A DNA stretch of 64,000 nt from Thalassobellus sediminis. GTDB lineage: Bacteria > Bacteroidota > Bacteroidia > Flavobacteriales > Flavobacteriaceae. The translations under genes and the position numbers were made by a program. Every line of letters starts with the position of its first letter. Position 1 is the stretch's first letter. The stretch is taken from contig NZ_JBISCD010000037.1 in NCBI RefSeq assembly GCF_044386045.1, forward strand, positions 62,001-126,000. The letters are read 5' to 3'. The notes below the pieces were generated by a model. It ran no database searches. It was not told the origin of the DNA and saw only the letters and a program-made list of their open reading frames with translations. Below are positions 55,018 to 64,000 of this stretch, one piece after another.

Positions 55018-58000
55018 ATGAAAACAAAGAAAAACATTAAGTATTATTTCTTCCTTCTAGGAATGCTACTATGCTTACCTATTTATGCGCAAAACGCATC
55101 AGATATAAATGGTACAGTATCAGATGAATCTGGAATGCCTCTACCAGGTGTGTCAGTAATTATTAAAAACACAACTACAGGAACTGCTACCGATTTTGAT
55201 GGTAATTATACCCTTAAGGCAAGTTCTGATGCTATATTAGTTTTTAGCTATTTAGGCTATACATCACAAGAAGTATCTGTAAACGGAAAATCAACCATCA
55301 ATATTACTTTGGTTGAAGAAGCTGGTTTATTAGATGAAGTTGTTGTTGTAGGTTATGGTTCTGTAAAAAGAACTGATCTAACTGGATCTGTTACTAGTAT
55401 TTCAACTGAAGAAATAACTCAAAGAAGTGTTAACAACCCCTTAGAAGCAATTCAAGGTAATTTACCTGGTGTAGTAATTACTAATAATACTGGACGTCTT
55501 GGTGATGGCTTTAATGTAAATATTAGAGGTATAAATACATTTAATACAGATAGAGCAGACCAACAACCATTATATATAGTGGATGGTGTGCCAACGGATA
55601 ATATTGAATTTTTAAACCCTCAAGATATAGCACAAATAGATGTTTTAAAAGATGCATCTTCTGCTGCTATTTATGGTTCTAGAGGAGCCAATGGAGTTGT
55701 TATTGTTACAACAAAAAGTGGCACAACTGCTAAATCAGGCGTAAATGTTTCTTTCGAAAGCTCATATGGTATTGTTAAAACAGCTAGATTACCGGAGTTT
55801 ATGACTGGCGCGGAATGGTGGGCTTATCACCAAACTGCATATCTATCTAGAGATCCTCTTGCACAAACACCTGCTCAAAATTTCACATTAGCAAGTAATA
55901 ATAGTCCTGAATTAGTAAAAAGAGCGAACGCAGGGTTTGAATTTGATTGGGCTGATGCTGTTCTTAGAGATGGTGTTTTACAAAACAACTATATTTCTGT
56001 AGCTGGTAGAGCTGAAAATGGATTAGCTTATAACATCGCAATTGGTGTTCAAAATGATGAAGGTCAGCTTCAAAAGGAATCAAGAGATAATTACACTTTT
56101 AAAGCTGGTGTAAGTCATAATATAAATGATAAATTTTCTGCTGGTATAAATCTAACTATAGCTCATGAAATTAACCAACTTGGTAGTGGTCAAGCCATGA
56201 GAGATGCACTTAGATTAAGCCCACTAACATCACCATGGGCAATCGATGCAGACGGAAACCAATTGGTAGGAGAATTATGGGCACAGCCTGGTAAATTAAA
56301 GTACCCTAATGGAGATTGGGCATTTAATAAAACAAGTACTAGAAACCCTTTAGTAGAAATAGCAAATTCATCAGACGAAAGAAGAAGATGGAGAACACTT
56401 GCTAATATGTTTTTAGAATATAAAGCTTTAGATTGGTTATCATTTAAAACAAGTTTCTCAGCTGGACAAGGAAGTGTTAGAAGAGGTCGAGCATATGGTG
56501 TAGATTCTTATGCTGGTGGTGGTAATGGTATTAATTCTAGTATTGATAACTCAGAAAATTTTAATTATACTTGGGATAATCAATTTAATATAAATTATAC
56601 AATAAATGAAGACCATGTGTTTAGCTTTTTAGGACTACAAAGTTTGTATTCTAATAGAACTGAAACTTCTTTTTTATCATCTAGAAATCAAACTTTTGAA
56701 TCAGATTGGTATAATATTGGTTCTGGATTGCCGTCAACTTTTATTAATAAGTCAGGCTTTAGAAAGAATACTTTAAGTTCTTATGCGGCTCGTTTAAATT
56801 ATTCATACCAAGATAAATATTTATTAACAGCATCTAATAGATGGGATGGGTCTTCTGTATTATCAGCAGGTAATAAATGGGATTTTTTCCCTTCAGTAGC
56901 ATTAGCATGGAAACTTTCAAATGAATCATTTTTAAACAATAATAGCTTTATTTCAAACTTAAAAGCAAGAGCTAGTATTGGTTATACAGGTAATGATAAT
57001 GTTGATCCTTACACAACACTAAATGGAGTTCCTACGCAAACTTATTATGACTTTGATGGAAATGATGCAAATGGCAACATAGCAGATCAATTAGCTAATA
57101 AAAATTTAACATGGGAAAAAACAAGAGAATTAAATTTTGGTATTGATTTTGGATTTTTAAATCAAAGAATATCAGGTAGTATCGATGTATATGATAGATT
57201 ATCTAAAGATTTAATACTTGAACAAGTATTACCTATAGAAACTGGAGCTGGAAAAGTTAATAACAATATTGGAGATATAAGTAATAAAGGTATTGAAATT
57301 GCTTTATTAACAAGAAATATACAAACTGATAAAGTGACTTGGACAACTAATTTTTCATTTTCAAAAAATAAAAATGAAGTAATATCATTTTATGGACAAA
57401 GTGAAGTAGATGACCCAGGTAATGGATTATTTGTTGGAAAGCCATATAGACCTCATTACAACTATCTATTTGATGGCGTTTGGCAAGCCGACCAAGCAGC
57501 TGAAGCAGCTGTCTATGGGATGAACGAAGGTGAAGCTATAGCTAAAGATATTAATAATGATGGTAAAATTGATCCAGACGATGATAGAATTATTTTAGGT
57601 ACAGAGCAACCAGATTGGATTGCAGGATTAACATCAAACTTAACTGTTGGTAATTTTGACTTATCTATCTCTGCTATTGCAATGCAAGGCGTACTAGTAA
57701 AAAGTGATTTTCTTAATGATAGTTTTGGTGACCCAAATGATAGAGGGCGTCAACACTTAGCATGGGATAGTTACTATGTTCCAGTAAATAGCGCTGGCTT
57801 ACCAGCCCAAGTGTCAAATGAAGTACCAAGGCCTCGTGGACAAGGACAATTTTGGGGAACTGATTTTGGTTTTTATAGAGATGCATCTTTTGTAAAAATT
57901 AAAAATATAGCTCTTGGATATTCTCTTAACGATCAAATATTAGATAAATTAAAAATAAAAAGTTTAAGAATTTATGCTAATATTTTAAATCCGTTTGTAT

Positions 58001-58110
58001 TTGCAAACAAAGATTTTGAAGGTTGGGAACCAGAATGGGCTGCTGCAGATCAAAATGTAGCGAGACCTAGTTCTGTTACATACCAATTAGGATTAAGTTT
58101 AAAACTTTAA
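55018..58110 (+). CDS. SusC-family TonB-dependent receptor (second pair)
   Basis: The 1030-residue outer-membrane receptor has a signal peptide (ends IYAQ, 25), a carboxypeptidase-like domain (about 28-105; NGTVSDESGMPLPGVSVIIKN, LVFSYLGYTS), a TonB-box-like EVVVVGYG, a plug (NNPLEAIQGNLPGVVI, YIVDGVPTDNI, DVLKDASSAAIYGSRGANGVVIVTTKSG) and a barrel ending YQLGLSLKL. Its first 100 residues are nearly the same as in the SusC at 60339, while the barrels differ, suggesting different glycans. It is followed by SusD after 10 bp. LacI-type operators upstream suggest repression until a sugar signal appears, unlike the HTCS control of the first pair. Confidence 0.95.
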   Translation: MKTKKNIKYYFFLLGMLLCLPIYAQNASDINGTVSDESGMPLPGVSVIIKNTTTGTATDFDGNYTLKASSDAILVFSYLGYTSQEVSVNGKSTINITLVEEAGLLDEVVVVGYGSVKRTDLTGSVTSISTEEITQRSVNNPLEAIQGNLPGVVITNNTGRLGDGFNVNIRGINTFNTDRADQQPLYIVDGVPTDNIEFLNPQDIAQIDVLKDASSAAIYGSRGANGVVIVTTKSGTTAKSGVNVSFESSYGIVKTARLPEFMTGAEWWAYHQTAYLSRDPLAQTPAQNFTLASNNSPELVKRANAGFEFDWADAVLRDGVLQNNYISVAGRAENGLAYNIAIGVQNDEGQLQKESRDNYTFKAGVSHNINDKFSAGINLTIAHEINQLGSGQAMRDALRLSPLTSPWAIDADGNQLVGELWAQPGKLKYPNGDWAFNKTSTRNPLVEIANSSDERRRWRTLANMFLEYKALDWLSFKTSFSAGQGSVRRGRAYGVDSYAGGGNGINSSIDNSENFNYTWDNQFNINYTINEDHVFSFLGLQSLYSNRTETSFLSSRNQTFESDWYNIGSGLPSTFINKSGFRKNTLSSYAARLNYSYQDKYLLTASNRWDGSSVLSAGNKWDFFPSVALAWKLSNESFLNNNSFISNLKARASIGYTGNDNVDPYTTLNGVPTQTYYDFDGNDANGNIADQLANKNLTWEKTRELNFGIDFGFLNQRISGSIDVYDRLSKDLILEQVLPIETGAGKVNNNIGDISNKGIEIALLTRNIQTDKVTWTTNFSFSKNKNEVISFYGQSEVDDPGNGLFVGKPYRPHYNYLFDGVWQADQAAEAAVYGMNEGEAIAKDINNDGKIDPDDDRIILGTEQPDWIAGLTSNLTVGNFDLSISAIAMQGVLVKSDFLNDSFGDPNDRGRQHLAWDSYYVPVNSAGLPAQVSNEVPRPRGQGQFWGTDFGFYRDASFVKIKNIALGYSLNDQILDKLKIKSLRIYANILNPFVFANKDFEGWEPEWAAADQNVARPSSVTYQLGLSLKL

Positions 58111-58120
58111 AAAAAAGAAA

Positions 58121-59779
58121 ATGAGAAAAATATTAATTTTAGGAATACTTATTGCTACATTTAGTTCTTGTAGTGATTTTATAGAAGAAGAAAACCTTTC
58201 TAATGTTTCTGCTGAAAGTTTTTATGTAACTCCAGAAGGGTTTAACTCTTTAGTTAACGCAAACTATGCCCAGCTTAGAAATATATATGGAGATTCACCA
58301 TTTATGTTTATTGGTGGTACAGATTTATACTCAAAAGGAAGAGGACGTGGTATAGTTGGTTTAACAGAATATACAGAGTTAAACTCTACAACTAATGGTG
58401 TTGATGATTTATATAGAGAAGCGTATGAAGCCATTCAACTTGCAAATAGAGCAATTTATTATTCTGAAATAACAGAGCAAACTGATGAAGTACCTGCTCG
58501 AATTGGTGAGGTTAAATTTATTAGAGCATTATCTTATTTCTTATTAGTTCAATCATATGGTGGCGTAGCTATTACAGATTATATTGATACTCCAGTATTA
58601 GAATTTGATAGAAATTCTGCAGAAGAAGTATACACTCAAATCATTACTGATTTGAATGAAGCAGTAGCTACTTTAGGTAATGGTGCTTATGATGGCCGTG
58701 TAAATAAAAGAGCAGCTAAAAATTTATTAGCTAAAGTACACTTAACTAGAGCTTACGAGACTTTTGGTACTGCTAGTGATTTTGCAACAGCTGCAACTTT
58801 AGCAGATGAAGTGATTGCTGGACAAACTTTAAACTTAACTCATGAAGAAGTTTTTACTCCAGAAAATGATTTGAATGAAGAAGTTATTTTTTCAGTTCAA
58901 TTTGATGCTGGCTCAATTAGTGCTGATAATAATGGTTTAGGAAGCAGACAATATGCTTATTTTGGATCCTATTTAGGAGGAACAGAAGTAGAAGGTCAGG
59001 CTCCTGCTAGAGATTATTCAGCTTGTCCTACTAATTTTGCTTTAGGTCTATTTACTCAAGATGATACCCGTTGGGAATCTACATTTATGACAGAAATATT
59101 TTATTGGTCTGATGCAACATACCCAGGAGGACCTTCATACTTTACTTATTACAGAGTACCTAAAGAAGATCATGGAGATCTAGCTGTTAATGAATTTTAT
59201 GAGCCACAATGGTTTACACCAGCAGATAAAGCAAATTATTTAGCTACAAAAAACTTAGCTTCTGGCTTTGAATACCATAATTGGGGGGAATATTCTTCAG
59301 AGTGGACAGATACAGTTTCTTTAGATTACGAAGTAATTTGCGTAAGAAAATTTGATGATCCAGATCCAAGTACTGCTTTTGGTGGTAGATCTAGTACAAG
59401 AGATATTATATTAGGGCGTCTTGCAGAAACTTACTTAGTTGCTGCTGAAGCTTATTTACAAAGCAATCCTACAACTGGTTTAGCAAGATTAAATGAGGTG
59501 AGAAGAAGAGCTGGTGTTACACCTGCTACTTTAGGTGAATTTGATATTGATTATATATTAGATGAACGTGCAAGAGAATTATTTGGAGAATATCACAGAT
59601 GGTTCGATTTAAAACGTACAGGTAAATTAGTTGAAAGAGCTTCAATGTATAATGCTGAAATTGAAGAAAGTAATTTTACAGGAGCTGGTGGAAATCTTAA
59701 AATATTAAGACCTATTCCGCAATCTGCATTAGATTTAAATCAAAATAGAGATTTTCCTCAAAACCCAGCTTATAACTAA
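58121..59779 (+). CDS. SusD-family lipoprotein (second pair)
   Basis: This 552-residue protein has a lipobox (IATFSSCSD, Cys at about 17-18), the start EENLSNVSAESFYVTPEGFNSLVNANYAQLRN, the TPR-like RIGEVKFIRALSYFLLVQSYGGV, and the C-terminal YLVAAEAYLQSN, ARLNEVRRRAGV, LDERARELFGEYHRWFDLKRTG and PIPQSALDLNQNRDFPQNPAY. It binds oligosaccharide and caps the SusC at 55018, 10 bp upstream. A terminator follows 53 bp later, so this pair forms its own transcription unit without an enzyme gene. Confidence 0.95.
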   Translation: MRKILILGILIATFSSCSDFIEEENLSNVSAESFYVTPEGFNSLVNANYAQLRNIYGDSPFMFIGGTDLYSKGRGRGIVGLTEYTELNSTTNGVDDLYREAYEAIQLANRAIYYSEITEQTDEVPARIGEVKFIRALSYFLLVQSYGGVAITDYIDTPVLEFDRNSAEEVYTQIITDLNEAVATLGNGAYDGRVNKRAAKNLLAKVHLTRAYETFGTASDFATAATLADEVIAGQTLNLTHEEVFTPENDLNEEVIFSVQFDAGSISADNNGLGSRQYAYFGSYLGGTEVEGQAPARDYSACPTNFALGLFTQDDTRWESTFMTEIFYWSDATYPGGPSYFTYYRVPKEDHGDLAVNEFYEPQWFTPADKANYLATKNLASGFEYHNWGEYSSEWTDTVSLDYEVICVRKFDDPDPSTAFGGRSSTRDIILGRLAETYLVAAEAYLQSNPTTGLARLNEVRRRAGVTPATLGEFDIDYILDERARELFGEYHRWFDLKRTGKLVERASMYNAEIEESNFTGAGGNLKILRPIPQSALDLNQNRDFPQNPAYN

Positions 59780-59831
59780 TATTTAGTTTTAATCTAAAAA
59801 AATAAAAGTTAATTAAAAATAACTTTTTTAT

Positions 59832-59861
59832 AAAACCCGCTTCTTAACTGAAGTGGGTTTT
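59832..59861 (+). terminator. Intrinsic terminator after the second susCD pair
   Basis: AAAACCCGCTTC (59832-59843) pairs with GAAGTGGGTTTT (59850-59861), with one G-T pair, a 6-nt loop and T's running to 59863. Confidence 0.8.
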
Positions 59862-59863
59862 TT

Positions 59864-60115
59864 GTTTACAACAACTGTTATACGTATTACTATTTATATA
59901 ACATAAATTATCATTCTGGGATATCATTAAATATAACATTTAACATACTGTATTTTTATTATTTTGTGTTTTTTTGTTTTTATTTTTCTTTAAAAATATA
60001 TAATTACTTTTAATTATAGAGCACCTAATACTTAAAGTGTTTTCAACTGTTTTAATGCTTTCAAAATATTAATTCAATAATATTTATACTCTTTTATTGT
60101 TTTTATATCAAAATA
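59864..60115. other. AT-rich spacer between the susCD pairs
   Basis: About 250 bases with no gene, hairpin or known motif that I can see, ending at the promoter of the third susC. Confidence 0.5.
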
Positions 60116-60146
60116 TTTGCAAGATATTTTTTTTTTGATACATTTG
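60116..60146 (+). promoter_or_regulatory. Promoter of the susC gene at 60339
   Basis: TTTG (60116-60119), exactly 19 bases, then TACATTTG (60139-60146) is a full match to TTTG-N19-TAnnTTTG. As at 54771, a LacI-type palindrome starts at the very next base. The predicted leader is about 185 nt. Confidence 0.75.
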
Positions 60147-60160
60147 TGTAATCGATTACA
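60147..60160. promoter_or_regulatory. LacI-type operator before the third susC
   Basis: TGTAATCGATTACA, a perfect 14-bp palindrome directly after the -7 box. The half-site is TAATC where the second susC has CAATC, so affinity or the bound protein may differ. Confidence 0.7.
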
Positions 60161-60231
60161 GTTATAAAAGGCACTTGCAAATAAATTACATCTTCTACTA
60201 TTCGTAAATTTTGGAAAGCATTAAATGATTG

Positions 60232-60241
60232 CAATCGATTG
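60232..60241. promoter_or_regulatory. Second LacI-type site before the third susC
   Basis: CAATCGATTG, a 10-bp palindrome in the predicted leader, about 84 bp from the operator at 60147 (centre to centre). It resembles the promoter-plus-leader pair of sites at the second susC. Confidence 0.6.
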
Positions 60242-60338
60242 GATGATTTAATAACTTAATACAAAAATCGCGTATGCAAAAAACAACAATCAAACTAACA
60301 AACAAACAAAATTAAAAAACTCAACTAAACAAAAAAGA

Positions 60339-63300
60339 ATGAAAACAAACAAAAACATTAAGTATTACTTCTTTTTATTAGGATTAATACTATGCCTACC
60401 TATTTATGGGCAAAACGAAAATACTGTTAAAGGTACTGTTTCAGATGAATCTGGAATTCCTTTACCAGGTGTCTCGGTAATTATAAAAAATACGACAACA
60501 GGTACAGCTACCGATTTTGATGGTAACTATACTCTTAAAGCTAAATCTAGTGACGTTTTAGTATTTAGTTACCTTGGTTATACTACAAAAGAAATTACTG
60601 TAGGCAGTAAATCTACCATCGATGTAAATATGGCAGAAGAAGCTGGTAAACTTGATGAAATTGTTGTAATTGGTTATGGTAGCACTACAAGACGTGATGT
60701 TACTGGTGCAATTGCATCTGTATCAGGAGAAGACATTGTAAAAGTACCTGTAGCAAATGCTGCTCAAGCTATACAAGGTAAACTTCCTGGTGTAAGAGTT
60801 ACAACTCAAGATGGACGTCCAGGTGCAAATATTGCTATACGTGTTCGTGGTGGTGGTTCTCTTACTCAAAGTAACCAACCATTATTTGTTGTTGATGGTT
60901 TCCCAGTAGGTTCTATAGATAATATACCTGGTGACCAAATTTTAAGTATTGATGTATTAAAGGATGCATCTTCTACAGCTATTTATGGTGCTCGTGGTGC
61001 AAATGGTGTAATTATAGTTACTACTAAAGGTGGTAAATCTGGTAAGCCAAAAGTAACATACGATGGTTTTACGCAGTTTAGTACAATTCCAGAATACTTA
61101 CCAGTAATGAACGGATATGATTATATAGCTTATAACTGGGCATATGGTGATGCTATTGGTAGTCAATACAGCGATGCTTGGGAAAGATTATGGCTAATTG
61201 GTAGTCAAAATGGAAGTAATTCTGCAGGCATTGATTATTACAAAAATATTTCAAGTCGTGATTATACTAAAGAATTATATAATAGTGCTTTTTCGCATAG
61301 TCACAATGTTAATGTTTCTGGTGGAAACGAAAATGCTAAATACCTTTTAGCATTAAATCATTTTGACCAAGAAGGAAATAAAGTTGGATCATTTTTTGAA
61401 AGAACAAACCTTCAATTAAGATTAGACCAAAACTTAGGTAGCAAACTTAAATTTTCACTTAACACACGTTATTCTCAAATAAGTGAAGGTGACAATGGAG
61501 GTAACTCAACAGCTTACTACTTCCGCCCTATTAATTCTGCTGATATCCTTGGTGATTCTGATATAACAAGTAATACACAATTAGGGGATTATCTTGGTGT
61601 TTTAGATGATGACTTTAGCCCTATTGCTGCTTTAAATAATAATCAAAATGATGGCGTTTCACGTACATTGGTTACCAATACATCTTTAAGCTACGAAGTT
61701 ATACCTGGTCTTACTGCAAAAACAGATTTTAGCTTAGTAAGTTTATGGAGTAATAGTAAATCTTGGTCTGGTGGCCCTCAAAATGAAGTTACTGAAGATG
61801 GTATAAACCTAGTTGGTTCTGCTAGAACACAACAAAAACAAGGCTGGAACTACAGGTGGATAAACACATTAAACTATGACTTTCAAGGATTAGGTGAAAA
61901 CCACAAATTAGGATTATTAGCTGGTTATGAAGTTGCTGACACTGGTAGTGAAACTGTTACTATAAATGCATCAAAATTTCCAGAAGCTTATGATGCTGAA
62001 CGTGCATGGAACAACATGCAAGAATATTATCGAGACCCTGATGATGGCGCTGCCAATCACTCATACACTACAGTTGGAGGTACTCCAACTACTCAACAGT
62101 CCTTATTTACTAGACTAACTTACGGGTTTAAAGGCAAATATTTATTTACTGGAACCTTTCGTGCAGATGGATCTTCTAATTTTGCACCAACAAAAAACTG
62201 GGGGTATTTCCCTGCTGCTGCCTTTGCATGGCGTGTATCTGAAGAAGAATTCTTAAATGATGTTAGTTGGTTAGACGACCTTAAAGTACGTATATCATAT
62301 GGAGCTGTTGGAGCAGATGGTATTGATGCAGAATTATGGAAACAAAACTGGAGAGCTGCTCAAACTAGATTCTCAATAGGAGAAACAAGACAATCTTCAA
62401 ACATTCCAGCAACTGGTGAACTTGCTAACTCAAATTTAGTATGGGAAACAACTATTACTAGAAACTTAGGTTTCGATTTTACATTATTTAATGGCAATGT
62501 AACTGGTGCTATAGACCTATATAAAAATAGTGTTGAAGACCTATTGGTGAAAACTCCTAGAAGTGCTCTTACAGGTTTCAGTAGTGGTTTTAACAACATT
62601 GGTGCTACAAGCAATAAAGGGATTGAATTCTCTTTAGGAGGAACCCTTATAAGCTCTGAAGATTTTAACCTATATGGAAGTTTTAACATCAATATTAATA
62701 AAGGCAATATTGATGAACTTGTGGATAGCGTTAATGGAGAATACAGTTCTGGATTTGGTGGTGTACGCCTTAACCCTCGTAACGACTACTTCTTACGTGT
62801 TGGAGATCCTGTAGGTTTACTAAGAGGTTACACACATGATGGGATGTATACTACTGCAGATTTTGACTATGATCCTGGGACTCAAATATATACTCTAAAA
62901 GCTGGAGTTCCAGATATTGCAAGTGGAATATTACCTAATATTTATGGTACTTTTAGTAATAAACCTGGTGCTCAAACGGCATATCCTGGTGTTCAAAAAC
63001 TAAGAGATATTAATAATGATGGAGTTATTGACGATAATGACATTGGTGTTATTGGTGATACAAACCCAGATCATACAGGTGGTTTTAATTTAAGTGGTAA
63101 CTATAAAAACTTCGATTTTAATGCAGATTTTACTTGGAGTGTTGGCAACGATATTTATAATGCAAATCGCGTACAAGCTTATTTAGGTAATAAAGAATCT
63201 GGATTATTTAGAAATAGATTTCAAGAATTAGCTGGACATTATAAAATTTACGATATAGTAAATGGTCAATTAACTAAAGTAGTTGAACCTGCTGCACTAG

Positions 63301-63635
63301 ATGCACTTAATGCAAATGCAACAACTTACTTACCTTATCCTGAAAGCGCGGTAAGTTCTACTTTTGGAGTTGAAGATGGATCATACTTAAGACTTAACAC
63401 ATTTACTTTAGGGTACTCTTTACCACAAAATATTATTGACAGATTAGGTTTAAATAGATTCCGTTTTTATGGATCTATATTTAATGCTTTTACTCTAACT
63501 GGCTACAAAGGGTTCGATCCAGAAGTTAATGTAAACGACAATGATGGTAGTGGTAATTTCCCAACACCAGGTTTAGATTTAAATGCCTACCCAAGACCTC
63601 GTACTTACACATTTGGTGTAAACATTGAGTTTTAA
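60339..63635 (+). CDS. SusC-family TonB-dependent receptor (third pair)
   Basis: The 1098-residue receptor has a signal peptide (ends IYGQ), a carboxypeptidase-like domain (KGTVSDESGIPLPGVSVIIKN, LVFSYLGYTT), a TonB-box-like EIVVIGYG, a plug (NAAQAIQGKLPGVRVT, LFVVDGFPVGS, DVLKDASSTAIYGARGANGVIIVTTKGG) and a barrel ending TFGVNIEF. The N-terminal region is nearly identical to that of the SusC at 55018, but the barrel is longer and diverged. SusD starts 18 bp downstream. Control by a LacI-type repressor is suggested by the palindromes upstream. The imported glycan is unknown. Confidence 0.95.
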   Translation: MKTNKNIKYYFFLLGLILCLPIYGQNENTVKGTVSDESGIPLPGVSVIIKNTTTGTATDFDGNYTLKAKSSDVLVFSYLGYTTKEITVGSKSTIDVNMAEEAGKLDEIVVIGYGSTTRRDVTGAIASVSGEDIVKVPVANAAQAIQGKLPGVRVTTQDGRPGANIAIRVRGGGSLTQSNQPLFVVDGFPVGSIDNIPGDQILSIDVLKDASSTAIYGARGANGVIIVTTKGGKSGKPKVTYDGFTQFSTIPEYLPVMNGYDYIAYNWAYGDAIGSQYSDAWERLWLIGSQNGSNSAGIDYYKNISSRDYTKELYNSAFSHSHNVNVSGGNENAKYLLALNHFDQEGNKVGSFFERTNLQLRLDQNLGSKLKFSLNTRYSQISEGDNGGNSTAYYFRPINSADILGDSDITSNTQLGDYLGVLDDDFSPIAALNNNQNDGVSRTLVTNTSLSYEVIPGLTAKTDFSLVSLWSNSKSWSGGPQNEVTEDGINLVGSARTQQKQGWNYRWINTLNYDFQGLGENHKLGLLAGYEVADTGSETVTINASKFPEAYDAERAWNNMQEYYRDPDDGAANHSYTTVGGTPTTQQSLFTRLTYGFKGKYLFTGTFRADGSSNFAPTKNWGYFPAAAFAWRVSEEEFLNDVSWLDDLKVRISYGAVGADGIDAELWKQNWRAAQTRFSIGETRQSSNIPATGELANSNLVWETTITRNLGFDFTLFNGNVTGAIDLYKNSVEDLLVKTPRSALTGFSSGFNNIGATSNKGIEFSLGGTLISSEDFNLYGSFNININKGNIDELVDSVNGEYSSGFGGVRLNPRNDYFLRVGDPVGLLRGYTHDGMYTTADFDYDPGTQIYTLKAGVPDIASGILPNIYGTFSNKPGAQTAYPGVQKLRDINNDGVIDDNDIGVIGDTNPDHTGGFNLSGNYKNFDFNADFTWSVGNDIYNANRVQAYLGNKESGLFRNRFQELAGHYKIYDIVNGQLTKVVEPAALDALNANATTYLPYPESAVSSTFGVEDGSYLRLNTFTLGYSLPQNIIDRLGLNRFRFYGSIFNAFTLTGYKGFDPEVNVNDNDGSGNFPTPGLDLNAYPRPRTYTFGVNIEF

Positions 63636-63653
63636 TTAAAAAAAAATTAAATT

Positions 63654-64000
63654 ATGAAAAAAATATTTTATTTAATACTATCTGTATCTATACTTTTAAA
63701 TACAGCCTGTAAGGAAGATTTCCTAGAGGTACAAGCACTTTCCAGTGTTGATGAAGATTTTGTTTTTGGATCGCCTAGTGAGGCTTTTAAAGTTCTTGCG
63801 GGATTATATGAAATTTGGTATGATTTAGACAGATTAATGTTTTATGAAACAGAAGTTGTAGGATCAGATTCTGAATGTCATCCTGAAAATTATGCGTCTC
63901 AAGGACGTCATATTCCAGAAGGACTGTTTGCTTCAGAATTCAACATTAACGATGGTAACTCTTCTAAGCAATGGAATGAATGCTATATCATTATTAATAG
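63654..64000 (+). CDS. SusD-family lipoprotein, 3' end cut by window end
   Basis: I translated this from ATG 63654; about 115 codons are present and the frame is open at the window end. It begins MKKIFYLILSVSILLNTACK with Cys19 as the lipid site, then EDFLEVQALSSVDEDFVF, GSPSEAFKVLAGLYEIWYD and a region leading to WNECYIIIN, matching SusD N-termini. It lies 18 bp after the SusC at 60339 and is its partner. Confidence 0.9.
   Translation, partial: MKKIFYLILSVSILLNTACKEDFLEVQALSSVDEDFVFGSPSEAFKVLAGLYEIWYDLDRLMFYETEVVGSDSECHPENYASQGRHIPEGLFASEFNINDGNSSKQWNECYIIIN

Overview
The window is AT-rich DNA from a member of the Bacteroidota, most likely a marine or algae-associated Flavobacteriaceae. The evidence is three SusC/SusD pairs (one cut by the window edge), a hybrid two-component (HTCS) regulator, type IX secretion sorting domains, SprB-type adhesin repeats, and promoters of the Bacteroidota form TTTG-N19-TAnnTTTG. 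No rRNA, tRNA, CRISPR array or transposase was seen.

Region 1 (1-26289, all on the minus strand) is a polysaccharide utilization locus. It holds a GH43-type glycosidase cut by the window start, a DUF4861-like protein, a GH28-like beta-helix enzyme, a heparinase II/III-type lyase, a GH97 enzyme, a secreted glycan-binding-like protein with a sorting tag, an alginate-lyase-superfamily lipoprotein, a SusE/F-like surface protein with IPT/TIG domains, SusD, SusC, the HTCS regulator and a secreted pectate-lyase-like (PL1) modular protein. The mix points to a uronic-acid-containing glycan, pectin-like or glucuronan/ulvan-like, but the exact substrate cannot be read from sequence. Transcription units are separated by clear hairpin terminators.

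Region 2 (26489-35717, plus strand) encodes a 2628-residue secreted adhesin with HYR-like domains, 11 SprB-type repeats, a Cys-rich island, a LamG domain and a C-terminal sorting domain. It is followed by a 276-residue protein that is a free-standing copy of the adhesin's C-terminal module. The two promoters look related.

Region 3 (35801-53470) is a deoxy-sugar catabolic island. A minus-strand operon encodes a zinc dehydrogenase, an L-fuconolactonase-like hydrolase, an SDR sugar dehydrogenase, a FucP-type permease and a RhaM-type mutarotase. Diverging from it are a LacI regulator, an AraC regulator, a second SDR, a fumarylacetoacetase-fold hydrolase and LutABC. The plus strand continues with a fused rhamnulose-1-phosphate aldolase/lactaldehyde dehydrogenase, L-rhamnose isomerase, rhamnulokinase and an NCS1-family permease. 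A non-phosphorylating L-fucose (or L-rhamnose) route ends in pyruvate plus L-lactate. The phosphorylating L-rhamnose route ends in DHAP plus L-lactaldehyde, then L-lactate. Both feed LutABC. The dehydratase needed by the first route is not in the window.

Region 4 (53548-64000) has a second LacI regulator divergent from two tandem SusC/SusD pairs, the last SusD cut by the window end. Both susC promoters, and the promoter of the first lacI gene, carry CAATCGATTG-like palindromes touching the -7 element. This suggests that LacI-type repressors control glycan import together with deoxy-sugar catabolism.
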